Source of the DNA: an uncultured Bacteroides sp.
GTDB lineage: Bacteria > Bacteroidota > Bacteroidia > Bacteroidales > Bacteroidaceae
DNA length: 64,000 bases
NCBI GenBank assembly: GCA_902388495.1
Contig: CABMPP010000021.1
Coordinates: forward strand, 5,412 to 69,411
Reading direction: 5' to 3'
In this document: positions 1 through 8,255 of the stretch, piece by piece
Layout of the letters: each line of letters opens with the position of its first letter
How positions within the stretch are numbered: the first letter of the stretch is position 1
Translations under genes and position numbers: made by a program
Notes under the pieces: generated by a model
The model's input: the letters and a program-made list of their open reading frames with translations, nothing else
Told to the model about the DNA's origin: nothing
The model's database searches: none

Positions 1-442
1 GAAAAGAATAAAAGTACAGATTGTAATTCAGGCGATATTTGTCTTGGGGGAAAAGATGATTTCCACGTACTCCCAGCAAATAGAATAGAACCGTAGAAAC
101 GTCTCCATACAGAGAAACATTGGAAGGCGGAAGGATGGTATCTTTCCGGTCGGTACGGTAAAGCCCGGCTGCTACCAATCCAATTCCAAACTTTGTATCG
201 CTGGAATAATGGGGGCCGCCTATCACACTGAAATCAAACTTTTTATTCTTCTTCTCTTTATTGGCGTCGTTGAAATAATCGAGAAACTTTTTGAAGAAAG
301 TACGCTTCACGTGAATTGAATCTGAGGTAGGCGCGAAGGTCGAATCTGCAGCAGTATTTGCTTCTGCAGGACGTGCTTGTGCATAAATAGCAGTATTTGT
401 TATCAGCAACAATAATATCCATCTTGTTAGTTTTGTGCTCAT
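1..442 (-). CDS. BamA/TamA-like outer membrane protein, N-terminal part (runs off the left edge)
   Basis: An open frame starts with ATG at 442-440 on the minus strand and runs off the window edge with about 147 codons and no stop. It begins with a signal peptide (hydrophobic WILLLLITNTAIYAQA, cut near residue 21), then a Ser/Thr/Ala-rich linker, then a stretch containing KKFDFSVIGGPHYSSDTKF. That stretch resembles the first barrel strands of Bacteroides surface-antigen (D15/BamA-like) proteins. A promoter core lies just upstream at 469-476. The family call rests on these strand motifs only; the barrel is outside the window, so the exact subfamily is uncertain. Confidence 0.6.
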   Translation of the reverse strand, partial: MSTKLTRWILLLLITNTAIYAQARPAEANTAADSTFAPTSDSIHVKRTFFKKFLDYFNDANKEKKNKKFDFSVIGGPHYSSDTKFGIGLVAAGLYRTDRKDTILPPSNVSLYGDVSTVLFYLLGVRGNHLFPQDKYRLNYNLYFYSF

Positions 443-468
443 TTGGATTAAGGGGAAAACTTTGGGAG

Positions 469-476
469 CAAAGTTA
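469..476 (-). promoter_or_regulatory. Promoter core (-7 element) for the BamA-like gene
   Basis: On the minus strand the bases read TAACTTTG, matching the Bacteroides -7 consensus TAnnTTTG, 27 bp before the ATG at 442. I saw no clear -33 TTTG at the ideal spacing. Confidence 0.5.
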
Positions 477-652
477 GTTTTTTGCTATTACTATTACAAC
501 AATGTTACTTCCCTTTTTGTTTCCACATTTTCTGTTTTAGTGTTCCAATTTATAGCAGTTTCTGAGTTCACTCTTTTTAACCGCATTATCCATAGAACTT
601 TCCGTCGCGCACAGTGTTTCTTTATATACAAAGAACAACATGAAATTAGATT

Positions 653-1939
653 ATGAAGACAGCGATGGATATTCCCGACAAAGAGGGACGGAAACGACTG
701 GTTATCGTAGGTGGCGGCTTCGGAGGACTGAAGTTGGCACGAAAACTGAGAAGTGACAAGTATCAAGTGGTTTTACTGGATAAGAACAATCATCATATTT
801 TCCAACCATTACTTTATCAGGTGGCTACGGCAGGCATCGAACCCAGTGCCATATCTTTCCCCTTCCGCAAAATATTCAAGAAGCGGAAGTATTTCCACAT
901 ACGCATTTGCGAGGCACAGCAAGTAATCCCCGAGAATAATCTCCTGGAAACCTCTATTGGTACTTTGGCTTACGACTATCTGGTGATTGCCACCGGATGT
1001 GATACAAACTATTTCGGGAACAGTGATATGGCAAAACAGACCATGGCTCTGAAAAACACATCGGAAGCTCTGTTCAACCGCAACCAGATATTGGAAAGTT
1101 TCGAGCAAGCCCAAAATACCGGCAACGAAGAGGAACGCAGGCGGCTGATGACTTTTGCCATCGTGGGCGGTGGAGCTACAGGAATTGAACTGGCAGGCGC
1201 TTTGGCCGAAATGAAGAAGTTTGTGTTGCCACAAGATTATCCCGACCTGAATATCGACGAAATGCGCATTCTCTTGATAGACGGTTCTCCCAGACTCTTG
1301 TCGGCTTTCTCGGAAGCATCTTCTGCAGAAGTGGCCGACTATCTGAAAAAGCGAGGGGTAGAGATCCGATTGAACCTGAGAGTAATAAGTTATGAAAATC
1401 ATCGGCTGGCGCTGAGTGATGAAACTGCCATCGAAACCCGGAATGTATTTTGGGTGGCCGGAGTGAAAGCCAATAGCCTGCAGGGATTGCCTGCCGAAGC
1501 TTACGGCCCGGGCAACCGCCTGAAGGTAGACAGTTATAACCGTTTGTATCAATATCCTAATATCTTTGCTATCGGAGATACGGCACTTATGATTTCTCCC
1601 GATTATCCCAAGGGACATCCGCAGGTTGTACAACCCGCCATACAGCAGGCACAGAATCTGATACAGAATCTGCAACGTGCGGAACAAGGATTGCCTTTGC
1701 AGCCGTTCGCATATCATAATAAAGGTTCTATGGCAACTATCGGGCGCAATCATGCCGTAGTAGAACTTAAAAAGTTGCGTTTCGGCGGTTTTCCCGCATG
1801 GGCAGTATGGCTGTTCATCCATTTAATGAGCATTGTAGGCGTAAAGAATCGCCTGTTTATCTTCTTCGACTGGATGTGGAGCTACTTTACTTACGACCCT
1901 TCCCTGCGAATTATCATCAAACCTTTGAAACGAGAGTAA
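653..1939 (+). CDS. ndh: Type II NADH:quinone oxidoreductase (NAD(P)/FAD-dependent)
   Basis: This is a 428-residue flavoprotein that would pass electrons from NADH to menaquinone at the inner membrane face without pumping ions. The N-terminal dinucleotide fold VIVGGGFGGLKLAR (about residues 17-30) binds FAD. A second Rossmann motif, FAIVGGGATGIELAG in the middle of the chain, binds NADH. The FAD-contacting IFAIGDTAL motif follows. The C-terminus is rich in Trp, Phe and Leu (WAVWLFIHLMSIVG), as expected for the amphipathic membrane anchor of NDH-2 enzymes. The length is normal. ATG at 653 gives the longest sensible start; an in-frame ATG at 665 is an alternative. The gene stands alone, and the sodium-pumping or Rnf-type route to quinone is encoded elsewhere (see the rnf operon at 48-53 kb). 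Confidence 0.9.
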   Translation: MKTAMDIPDKEGRKRLVIVGGGFGGLKLARKLRSDKYQVVLLDKNNHHIFQPLLYQVATAGIEPSAISFPFRKIFKKRKYFHIRICEAQQVIPENNLLETSIGTLAYDYLVIATGCDTNYFGNSDMAKQTMALKNTSEALFNRNQILESFEQAQNTGNEEERRRLMTFAIVGGGATGIELAGALAEMKKFVLPQDYPDLNIDEMRILLIDGSPRLLSAFSEASSAEVADYLKKRGVEIRLNLRVISYENHRLALSDETAIETRNVFWVAGVKANSLQGLPAEAYGPGNRLKVDSYNRLYQYPNIFAIGDTALMISPDYPKGHPQVVQPAIQQAQNLIQNLQRAEQGLPLQPFAYHNKGSMATIGRNHAVVELKKLRFGGFPAWAVWLFIHLMSIVGVKNRLFIFFDWMWSYFTYDPSLRIIIKPLKRE

Positions 1940-2034
1940 ACTACTATCTCTCGCAAAAGTCTGATAAATAGCTACTTTTATTCCTTTACGAACAGATTTT
2001 AAGTTCAATTTATAGGTATTTTATGTAAAAAGAC

Positions 2035-2042
2035 TATATTTG
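2035..2042 (+). promoter_or_regulatory. Promoter core for the DUF3332 gene
   Basis: TATATTTG matches TAnnTTTG, 67 bp before the ATG at 2109. An A/T-rich tract precedes it, but no convincing TTTG box was seen. Confidence 0.45.
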
Positions 2043-2108
2043 CAGCTACTTAAAATAGCTGAATAAGCTATAAGTTGGTTAAACAGAATAAAATTAAAAA
2101 GAGAAATT

Positions 2109-2663
2109 ATGAAAAAATTCAATTTTAAAATGGCTGCAACCGTGATGATCTGTGGTGCATTTCTTTTCAGTTCTTGTATCGGTTCTTTCGGATTGCATAG
2201 CAAGTTGGTAAACTGGAATCAAAGTATTGGTACTAAGTTTGTTAACGAGTTAGTCTTTTTGGCGTTTAATATCATTCCCGTATATGGTGTATGTTACCTG
2301 GCAGATATATTGGTTATCAACTCTATCGAATTCTGGAGTGGTACTAATCCGATGGCAAGCATTGGCGACGTAAAGACGGTGAAAGGCGAAAATGGCAACT
2401 ACCTGGTAGAGACGCTCGAAAACGGTTACTCCATCACGAAAGAAGGCGAAACAGCCTCTATGGAACTTATCTATAACAAGGAATTGAATACGTGGAATGT
2501 TGTTGCCGATGGCGTAAGCACTGAATTGCTGCAAATAAACAATGACGGTACTGCACAAATGACTCTTCCGAACGGTGAAGAAATGACTGTTACGCTGGAT
2601 GCCCAAGGTGTGGCTGCTGCCCGCCAGGCTACCATGATAAACAGCTATTACGCTTTTAATTGA
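2109..2663 (+). CDS. DUF3332 family lipoprotein
   Basis: A 184-residue protein with a lipoprotein signal peptide (hydrophobic MAATVMICGAFLFSS then Cys in LFSSCIGS). The segment after the Cys (SFGLHSKLVNWNQSIGTKF, then a hydrophobic stretch VFLAFNIIPVYGVCYLADILVI) is typical of DUF3332 proteins of Bacteroidales. The C-terminal half is polar and beta-rich (YSITKEGETASMEL, TLPNGEEMTVTLDAQG). Function is unknown. It is monocistronic, with a convergent terminator after it. The family is recognised from the overall pattern; confidence that it is a real gene is high. Confidence 0.85.
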   Translation: MKKFNFKMAATVMICGAFLFSSCIGSFGLHSKLVNWNQSIGTKFVNELVFLAFNIIPVYGVCYLADILVINSIEFWSGTNPMASIGDVKTVKGENGNYLVETLENGYSITKEGETASMELIYNKELNTWNVVADGVSTELLQINNDGTAQMTLPNGEEMTVTLDAQGVAAARQATMINSYYAFN

Positions 2664-2676
2664 TAATGGATAATGA

Positions 2677-2750
2677 ATAATGGATAGTTGATAATGATAT
2701 TCGGCATACATGCGTATGCTAAATTATCCTTTATCAACTATCCATTATTA
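2677..2750. terminator. Bidirectional terminator between convergent genes
   Basis: A perfect 19-bp inverted repeat (left arm 2677-2695, right arm 2732-2750) with a 36-nt loop sits between the stop codons of the DUF3332 gene (+) and the TamL-like gene (-). The arms are A/T-rich, so it can act in both directions. Confidence 0.65.
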
Positions 2751-2752
2751 AT

Positions 2753-5065
2753 TTAGAACGGATACCCTACTGCAAAGTGGAAAGCAAAATCACGACCGAA
2801 ATCAGGACGAATAATCGGATAACGGTCTTTTCCTTTTTCATATACCGGATTGAGCGCTTTCATACCTCCATCAAAGCGCAGCACAAAGAAGTCCAGATCG
2901 AGACGCAATCCTAAACCATAGGCTACTGCAATCTGCTTATAGAACTTATCAATTTCGAATTTACCTCCCGGCTGGTCTTTATAATTGCGGATAGTCCAGA
3001 TATTTCCTGCATCTACAAAGAGTGCTCCTCTGAATTTCCAGAACAGACGTGTGCGGTATTCAATGCTGGCATCCAGCTTGATGTCTCCCGACTGATTCAA
3101 GAAATTGCCGTCGCCGGGGAAAGAGCCGGGACCTAAATCGCGGACTGACCAACCTCGTACACTATTGGCTCCACCCGAAAAGTAACGTTTCTCAAAAGGA
3201 ATTATGGTTGCATTGCCATAAGGGACGGCAATCCCGGCACCCATGTGGAATGCCAGAGAGTTACGGTTGTCAATAACCACATTTTTGGCAAAGTCAAAAT
3301 CCCCTTTAAGATACTGGGCAAAAGGTATATTCAGCAAGGTATATTCTTCTTTATTGTTCTTCTTCATTCCCCCTATCTTTGCCAAAGCATAAAGCATATT
3401 GCCGGCAGACTCAAAATTGACACGTATCGTATAAGAATTGCCGATGACGGAGTTATTCATCAAAGCTCTTCCGGCACTGTTAAACGTATAGCTATATCCG
3501 GTGCGGACAATGAAACGGTTCTCATAATTGTATTGAAGAATGTAGTTCTCATCTCTCTCCAAGTATTTTTCCCTGAAATCCGGATCTATCCAGGGCATGT
3601 ACAGATAGTTGATATCCAGCAAGTCGATGCGATGTTGAGAGCGCTGTTGTTGTACTCCCCATTTATAGCTCCAGCCGGCTGATGCCACAATGCGTGTAAA
3701 CTCCGGGCGCATCTGATAGTTGTATTGCAATCCGAACTCGGTGGTAGCTCTTATTCTCCGCTTGAAGTCACTGGAAATGAACGGAAACATGAAGCGCGGA
3801 AAGTTGATGGTTGCCTCCGCACCCAGCTCGATATAGTCCTGGTTCAACCCGCTTTGCAGACCCGACACGGCTTCGTAGGCTCCGCGCAGTCTTAGCATAA
3901 ATGCTTCAGATCCCTTGAACATGTTACGATTGTGGAAGGCTACGGCTGCTGCTGCACCCAAATCACCGGCAGAGTTTGTACCTTCTACTTCAAAAGATAC
4001 CGATTGGTGCTTGCTTTTCGTCAGCATCACATAAGCATTCAGTTTGGCACTGTCGGCCTGCTGGGTTTCAAAGAAACGGATATTGGTGTATTTCAAGGTC
4101 TGCAAGCGTCCGAAGTTGGAGTAGGTGCGCTGCACATTCTGTTCATTATACAGGGTTCCAGGGGTGATGCGCAGATTGGACGTCAACACCTTGGGGCGCA
4201 GATACAACTTGTCTTTATAGTAAATGGGATATCCGTTATAGTGCAGGGAATCGTTTACTTCGATGCTGTTGCTTAAAGAAGACGATTGCAACACATTATA
4301 ATCCGTAATAAAACTCACCTTATTAATGGTGTATTGGCGATGTTTTTGCGGTTCATCTTCATTGCGCTGCCTGAAAGGAGCCAAATGCAGCGTCAAATCC
4401 ACCAGGTAAGTGTTCCTCACAGTGTCTGCGGTATAAGAGATATAATCTTTGTTGAATTTATAATATCCGTTCTGCAAAAGATGATTTGTGATACGCTGAC
4501 GTTCCGCATCCAGTACATTGACATCGAAATACATGCCTTCGGACAAATAGGTTTCCGCAGAATCCTGTTGCAGGTATTCCTTGATCTTATCATCTTGAAT
4601 GTCGTATCTCAGCGTCCGAACTTTATATGGCTTGCCGGTAGTAACCTTATAAGCCAGCTTCATCTTCTTCTTTTTAACTTGTTCCACCGATTCTACTTTG
4701 GCACCCATATAGCCCATATTCTGCACAGCCTTGGTTATTTCCTCGCTGGTACGTTCCGTTTCCTCCTCACTGAAGATGACGGGAGCATCCCCCAATTTAC
4801 GCAAAGTACGGTTAATCCAGCGCGTAGAGTCGCGTCCGGACCAGTTATAGACATATAGCTGTGTTTTTATCAGACTAAACCACTTCGAATTAGGATTTTG
4901 ACGGACGTATGGCGACAGACTGGATGGCTTCACTTCTTTATTGTCTGTATGTATACGCACTTCATCCAGCAAATACGAACCGTCCGGTACATATTTGGTA
5001 GAAGAACAAGAAGCCAATAAAAGTACGATAGTAGCGAGTATCGCGTAGCGGAAGCCTTTATTCAT
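2753..5065 (-). CDS. TamL-like outer membrane lipoprotein (BamA/TamA superfamily)
   Basis: This 770-residue protein begins with a lipoprotein signal peptide (YAILATIVLLLASC). POTRA-like modules follow over about residues 25-330 (for example the SEGMYFDVNVLDAERQRITNHL and LYNEQNVQRTYSNFGRL segments). A 16-strand-type barrel ends in FAFHFAVGYPF, with the aromatic C-terminus used as a beta-signal. The FEKRYFSGGANSVRGW motif is the conserved loop-6 VRGF/Y region of Omp85 proteins. The lipid anchor combined with a TamA-like barrel is the hallmark of TamL in Bacteroidetes, thought to work with an inner-membrane TamB-like partner in envelope biogenesis. No tamB neighbour is present here. Promoter core at 5096-5103. 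Confidence 0.85.
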   Translation of the reverse strand: MNKGFRYAILATIVLLLASCSSTKYVPDGSYLLDEVRIHTDNKEVKPSSLSPYVRQNPNSKWFSLIKTQLYVYNWSGRDSTRWINRTLRKLGDAPVIFSEEETERTSEEITKAVQNMGYMGAKVESVEQVKKKKMKLAYKVTTGKPYKVRTLRYDIQDDKIKEYLQQDSAETYLSEGMYFDVNVLDAERQRITNHLLQNGYYKFNKDYISYTADTVRNTYLVDLTLHLAPFRQRNEDEPQKHRQYTINKVSFITDYNVLQSSSLSNSIEVNDSLHYNGYPIYYKDKLYLRPKVLTSNLRITPGTLYNEQNVQRTYSNFGRLQTLKYTNIRFFETQQADSAKLNAYVMLTKSKHQSVSFEVEGTNSAGDLGAAAAVAFHNRNMFKGSEAFMLRLRGAYEAVSGLQSGLNQDYIELGAEATINFPRFMFPFISSDFKRRIRATTEFGLQYNYQMRPEFTRIVASAGWSYKWGVQQQRSQHRIDLLDINYLYMPWIDPDFREKYLERDENYILQYNYENRFIVRTGYSYTFNSAGRALMNNSVIGNSYTIRVNFESAGNMLYALAKIGGMKKNNKEEYTLLNIPFAQYLKGDFDFAKNVVIDNRNSLAFHMGAGIAVPYGNATIIPFEKRYFSGGANSVRGWSVRDLGPGSFPGDGNFLNQSGDIKLDASIEYRTRLFWKFRGALFVDAGNIWTIRNYKDQPGGKFEIDKFYKQIAVAYGLGLRLDLDFFVLRFDGGMKALNPVYEKGKDRYPIIRPDFGRDFAFHFAVGYPF

Positions 5066-5095
5066 ACAACGTCATTGATTGCGCATTAACAGCTA

Positions 5096-5103
5096 CAAAT
5101 ATA
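5096..5103 (-). promoter_or_regulatory. Promoter core for the TamL-like gene
   Basis: The minus strand reads TATATTTG (TAnnTTTG consensus), 31 bp before the start codon at 5065. Confidence 0.5.
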
Positions 5104-5152
5104 CTTGTATTTTTTTGTTCCCGAAATAAAAACGCCGGAAGAGTGCTGAGTT

Positions 5153-5184
5153 TTTGATTATATAGAAATAATCACGTATTTTTG
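5153..5184 (+). promoter_or_regulatory. Full Bacteroides-type promoter for the SPOUT methylase gene
   Basis: A TTTG -33 box (5153-5156), a 20-bp spacer and TATTTTTG (5177-5184) form a near-ideal Bacteroides promoter. The expected transcript start near 5191 lies downstream of a possible in-frame TTG at 5182. Translation must therefore start at the ATG at 5209. Confidence 0.75.
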
Positions 5185-5208
5185 TCAAACGATAACATTT
5201 ACCATAAT

Positions 5209-5970
5209 ATGGCACTAAGTAAAAACCGCATTAAATATATCCATTCTCTGGAACTGAAGAAGAACCGGAAGGCCGATAAAGTTTTTCTGGCAGAAGGCCC
5301 TAAACTCGTAGGTGATTTATTGGGACATTTCCCGTGCAGCTTCCTCGTTGCGACCGGCGAATGGCTTTCCAAGAACACGCACCTCGCTGTAGAAGATGTA
5401 ACGGAAGTTTCAGCAGAAGAACTATCCCGTGCCAGCTTGCTGAAAACGCCCCAGCAAGTGCTGGCTGTTTTTCACCAACCGGATGATGAGTGGGATGCTT
5501 CTGTCATCAGTCACTCTCTTTGCCTGGCATTGGACGACGTACAAGATCCAGGTAATTTAGGAACAATCATCCGCCTTGCCGACTGGTTCGGCATAGAACA
5601 CATCTTCTGTTCTCCCAATACGGTAGACGTTTACAATCCCAAAACCATACAAGCCACGATGGGTGGCATTGCACGCGTAAAGTTGCACTACACTCCCCTG
5701 CCCGACCTGATCCGTTCTTTAAAAGATATCCCTGTTTACGGTACTTTCCTGGATGGAGAAAATATGTATGAGCAACCTTTAACTTCCCACGGACTGATTG
5801 TAATGGGCAATGAAGGCAATGGCATCGGAAAGGAAGTGGAGCAATTAATCAACCGTAAGCTATACATCCCGAACTATCCTGCAGACCGTGAAACATCCGA
5901 GTCGCTGAATGTGGCCATTGCTACCGCAGTTGTCTGCGCCGAGTTTCGGCGACAGGCCGCATCGTTGTAA
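5209..5970 (+). CDS. SPOUT (TrmH/SpoU-family) RNA 2'-O-methyltransferase
   Basis: A 253-residue enzyme expected to methylate a ribose in rRNA or tRNA with S-adenosylmethionine. The N-terminal part (KNRIKYIHSLELKKNRKADKVFLAEGPKLV) is the SpoU substrate-binding domain. The knotted SPOUT domain follows, with motif 1 DDVQDPGNLGTIIRLADWFG, motif 2 LIVMGNEGNGI and motif 3 ESLNVAIATAVVCAEFRR. A longer reading from TTG at 5182 overlaps the promoter core, so the ATG at 5209 is preferred. The 3' end overlaps the convergent small gene (5921-6253) by about 50 bp. The exact RNA target cannot be told. Confidence 0.88.
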   Translation: MALSKNRIKYIHSLELKKNRKADKVFLAEGPKLVGDLLGHFPCSFLVATGEWLSKNTHLAVEDVTEVSAEELSRASLLKTPQQVLAVFHQPDDEWDASVISHSLCLALDDVQDPGNLGTIIRLADWFGIEHIFCSPNTVDVYNPKTIQATMGGIARVKLHYTPLPDLIRSLKDIPVYGTFLDGENMYEQPLTSHGLIVMGNEGNGIGKEVEQLINRKLYIPNYPADRETSESLNVAIATAVVCAEFRRQAASL

Positions 5971-6253
5971 AGTCGAAGGGATAAAACAGATAAGGAATTA
6001 AAAAAGGCAGTTCTTCTTCTATATTTTGGGGAACTGCCGATAAAGTATCGTCAGATTTATCAAAGAAGTCGGATTCTTCACTTTGCTCTGAATAACGTAG
6101 CAAAGCAATAACCCCGGGAAACCATTCTGTATTCTCCGTTTCTTCTGTCAGTGGAGAAATAGAGAAGATATGTTCCTCTTCCATCACTATGACATGCTGT
6201 TTCAAATAACCATATTCCGGCAGTAACAGAAAATGTGAAGCATATCGTTTCAT
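5921..6253 (-). CDS. Conserved-looking small hypothetical protein (110 aa)
   Basis: I do not recognise a named domain. The predicted protein is acidic (MEEEHIFSISPLTEETENTEWFPG) with an aromatic C-terminal stretch (LIPYLFYPFDF). It starts 7 bp after the stop of the DUF4296 gene and so is the last gene of the ileS-dksA-lspA-DUF4296 transcript. The sequence (KRYASHFLLLPEYGYLKQHVIVMEEEHIFSISPL) reads like a designed beta-hairpin start such as those seen near amidohydrolases, but no hydrolase follows. Its last 50 bp lie opposite the end of the methylase gene, which is unusual. Confidence 0.65.
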   Translation of the reverse strand: MKRYASHFLLLPEYGYLKQHVIVMEEEHIFSISPLTEETENTEWFPGVIALLRYSEQSEESDFFDKSDDTLSAVPQNIEEELPFLIPYLFYPFDFTTMRPVAETRRRQLR

Positions 6254-6260
6254 GATCCGT

Positions 6261-7223
6261 TTATTTACGTGGCTTTTCGATCTCCTTCAGTGTAGGACGA
6301 GGACGAAGATTCCTGCGATTAACCGAAACACTTTCTACTTGTTGCTCTTGGAGTTCAACCGGTTTCAGCATCTCCGGTTTCTTTCCGATGCTATCCTTCT
6401 TTATGCTATCCGTTGCTTGTTGCAGACTGTCTTTAGGAGCAATCGCCAAGCTATCTGTAGCATGATAGCGCATCATGGATATACGGTCTACCAATAATGG
6501 TTGCGGAGATTCCTGCATCGGATAGTAAATGAATCCGCGTATCTCCTTTATCTGTCCCAAAGTATCAGCAAACAGACTGATTGTTTCGATTCCCGTTTCT
6601 TTCACCTTCTGAATAGCGCTGACAACACTGTCGTTCTTTTCGTAAAGAACCTGCATCGCCATCAAAGGGGCATGGATGCTGTCCGGCGCGCCGTTATGGA
6701 AACGGAAGCGTACACTCCAACGCAATGTATCCCGGTCGTGGAAATTGGTGTCCGAAGGCAGTGTAAATATAATCTTATTATCCAAAGGCATGCCCGTCAA
6801 CTGATAGATATGCTGCCATATCCATACGTCGATACTATCGCCGGGAAGGGATTCCTTCGGCTTATTATCGCGCAGGGCGATCAAGTGGTTGATGCCGTCT
6901 CTGTCGGCTTTCAACCGCAGGTTTACCTTTTCATAAATCTTGGTGAGGACTTCCGGATTGCGGGCATACCAAACCATAGAAGAGTCAAAGTCGGCTTGGG
7001 TAATACCATATTTTTTGAAAACCGATTCAACGTATAGCAGACGTTTATAACTCTCGTTATACGGCACTTCTTCTCCCATAGCTTTGGCTATGTGATAGTC
7101 ATAAAGCACGTTTTCCATTTTGGCATCCGGCAACACGGTTTTAGGTCTTTTCACCTGACAAGCCGTCAAACAGAATGCCAAAAGGATTACGCTATACCAT
7201 TGAATTCGATTCTTTCCTTTCAT
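6261..7223 (-). CDS. DUF4296 family lipoprotein
   Basis: A 320-residue protein with a lipoprotein signal (VILLAFCLTAC). The N-terminal DUF4296 domain (about residues 30-115) shows the characteristic MENVLYDYHIAKAM and YVESVFKKYGITQADFDSSMVWYARNPEVL. The middle is beta-rich (SVRFRFHNGAPDSIH) and the C-terminus is charged and proline-rich (NRRNLRPRPTLKEIEKPRK). Its start overlaps the end of lspA by 4 bp (ATGA-type junction), so translation is probably coupled. The function is unknown; linkage to lspA is common in Bacteroidales and fits an envelope role. Confidence 0.85.
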   Translation of the reverse strand: MKGKNRIQWYSVILLAFCLTACQVKRPKTVLPDAKMENVLYDYHIAKAMGEEVPYNESYKRLLYVESVFKKYGITQADFDSSMVWYARNPEVLTKIYEKVNLRLKADRDGINHLIALRDNKPKESLPGDSIDVWIWQHIYQLTGMPLDNKIIFTLPSDTNFHDRDTLRWSVRFRFHNGAPDSIHAPLMAMQVLYEKNDSVVSAIQKVKETGIETISLFADTLGQIKEIRGFIYYPMQESPQPLLVDRISMMRYHATDSLAIAPKDSLQQATDSIKKDSIGKKPEMLKPVELQEQQVESVSVNRRNLRPRPTLKEIEKPRK

Positions 7224-7849
7224 GATTTCTTTATGGCATGATAGGAGTCGTTCAAATATTTACTGTAGAACAACAGCAGAGCAATGATGCCACAGCTGAT
7301 TGCTGCATCGGCAAAATTAAAAATCGGACTGAAGAAAATGAAATGTTCTCCTCCTACAAAGGGCATCCATTCGGGCCAGTTCGTATCAATAATAGGGAAA
7401 TAGAACATATCCACGACCTTTCCGTAAAACAGCGGAGCATATCCACCTCCTTCGGGCATGAAAGAGGCTATTTGCGAATGGGTGCTCTCATTAAACAGTA
7501 CACCATAGAATACACTGTCAATGATATTACCCAAAGCTCCGGTCAGAATCAAGGATACACAGACGATGAATCCGGTCTTCATTCCCTGCTTCACGAACTT
7601 GTACAAGAACCAGCCTATCACTCCTACAGCAATAATACGGAAGGAAGTGAGAAACAGTTTCCCGAATATTTCCATACCGAAGGCCATGCCGTTGTTCTCT
7701 GTAAAGTAGATGTAGAACCAGTCGGTGACACGTATACTTTCGTGCCAATACATGTGCGTTTTGATCCACACCTTTATTATTTGATCGATAATCAGTACCG
7801 AAAAAATAATAAGCAAGGCAATGCGGCCTTTCGTGAAAAATTTACCCAT
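7220..7849 (-). CDS. lspA: Lipoprotein signal peptidase (signal peptidase II)
   Basis: This 209-residue inner-membrane aspartic protease cleaves signal peptides of lipoproteins after diacylglyceryl transfer. Four membrane helices are visible, and the two catalytic aspartates sit in GNIIDSVFYG and IFNFADAAISCG. The conserved early NxG-like segment is TENNGMAFGM. It is longer than the E. coli enzyme because of an insert (about residues 115-150), as is usual in Bacteroides. It lies between a DksA-like gene (2 bp upstream) and the DUF4296 gene. The many lipoproteins in this window are its likely substrates. Confidence 0.95.
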   Translation of the reverse strand: MGKFFTKGRIALLIIFSVLIIDQIIKVWIKTHMYWHESIRVTDWFYIYFTENNGMAFGMEIFGKLFLTSFRIIAVGVIGWFLYKFVKQGMKTGFIVCVSLILTGALGNIIDSVFYGVLFNESTHSQIASFMPEGGGYAPLFYGKVVDMFYFPIIDTNWPEWMPFVGGEHFIFFSPIFNFADAAISCGIIALLLFYSKYLNDSYHAIKKS

Positions 7850-7851
7850 CC

Positions 7852-8232
7852 TTATTTCTTGCCGTTATTTTTAGCTTCGATGCTCAGTGTTGCATGAGGT
7901 ACGGCACGTAAGCGTTCTGCCGGAATCAACTTACCGGTTTCGCGGCAAATGCCATACGTTTTGTTCTCTATACGTACCAAAGCAGCCTGCAAACCTTGAA
8001 TAAACTTCAACTGACGTTGTGCCAGGCGTGTGGTTTCTTCCTTGGACAAGGTGTTGGCACCTTCTTCCAATACTTTATACGTAGGAGATGTATCATCGGT
8101 ATCATTACCGTCTGCACCTGTCAGACTGGCTTTCAGCAATTCATAATCGCGCTGTGCCAATTCTAACTTTTCCATAATAATGGCGCGGAATTCTTCCAAT
8201 TCAGCATCCGAGTATCTTGTCTTTTCTGCCAT
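7852..8232 (-). CDS. TraR/DksA-family protein with a degenerate zinc finger
   Basis: A 126-residue protein with a coiled-coil N-terminal part (ELEEFRAIIMEKLELAQRDYELLKASL), an Asp-rich turn (GNDTDDTSP) and the C-terminal signature YGICRETGKLIPAERLRAVPHAT. DksA-type proteins act through the secondary channel of RNA polymerase, with acidic residues at the coiled-coil tip. Only one of the usual four zinc-ligand cysteines is present, so zinc is unlikely to be bound. It is 23 bp downstream of ileS and 2 bp upstream of lspA, in one transcript. Family assignment is firm; its effect on transcription is inference. Confidence 0.88.
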   Translation of the reverse strand: MAEKTRYSDAELEEFRAIIMEKLELAQRDYELLKASLTGADGNDTDDTSPTYKVLEEGANTLSKEETTRLAQRQLKFIQGLQAALVRIENKTYGICRETGKLIPAERLRAVPHATLSIEAKNNGKK

Positions 8233-8255
8233 AATAAAATGTGTGTTTTTAGTAA

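Noticed and set aside
5182..5208. TTG start extending the SPOUT methylase
   Set aside because: The TTG lies within the -7 promoter core, so it would not be transcribed.
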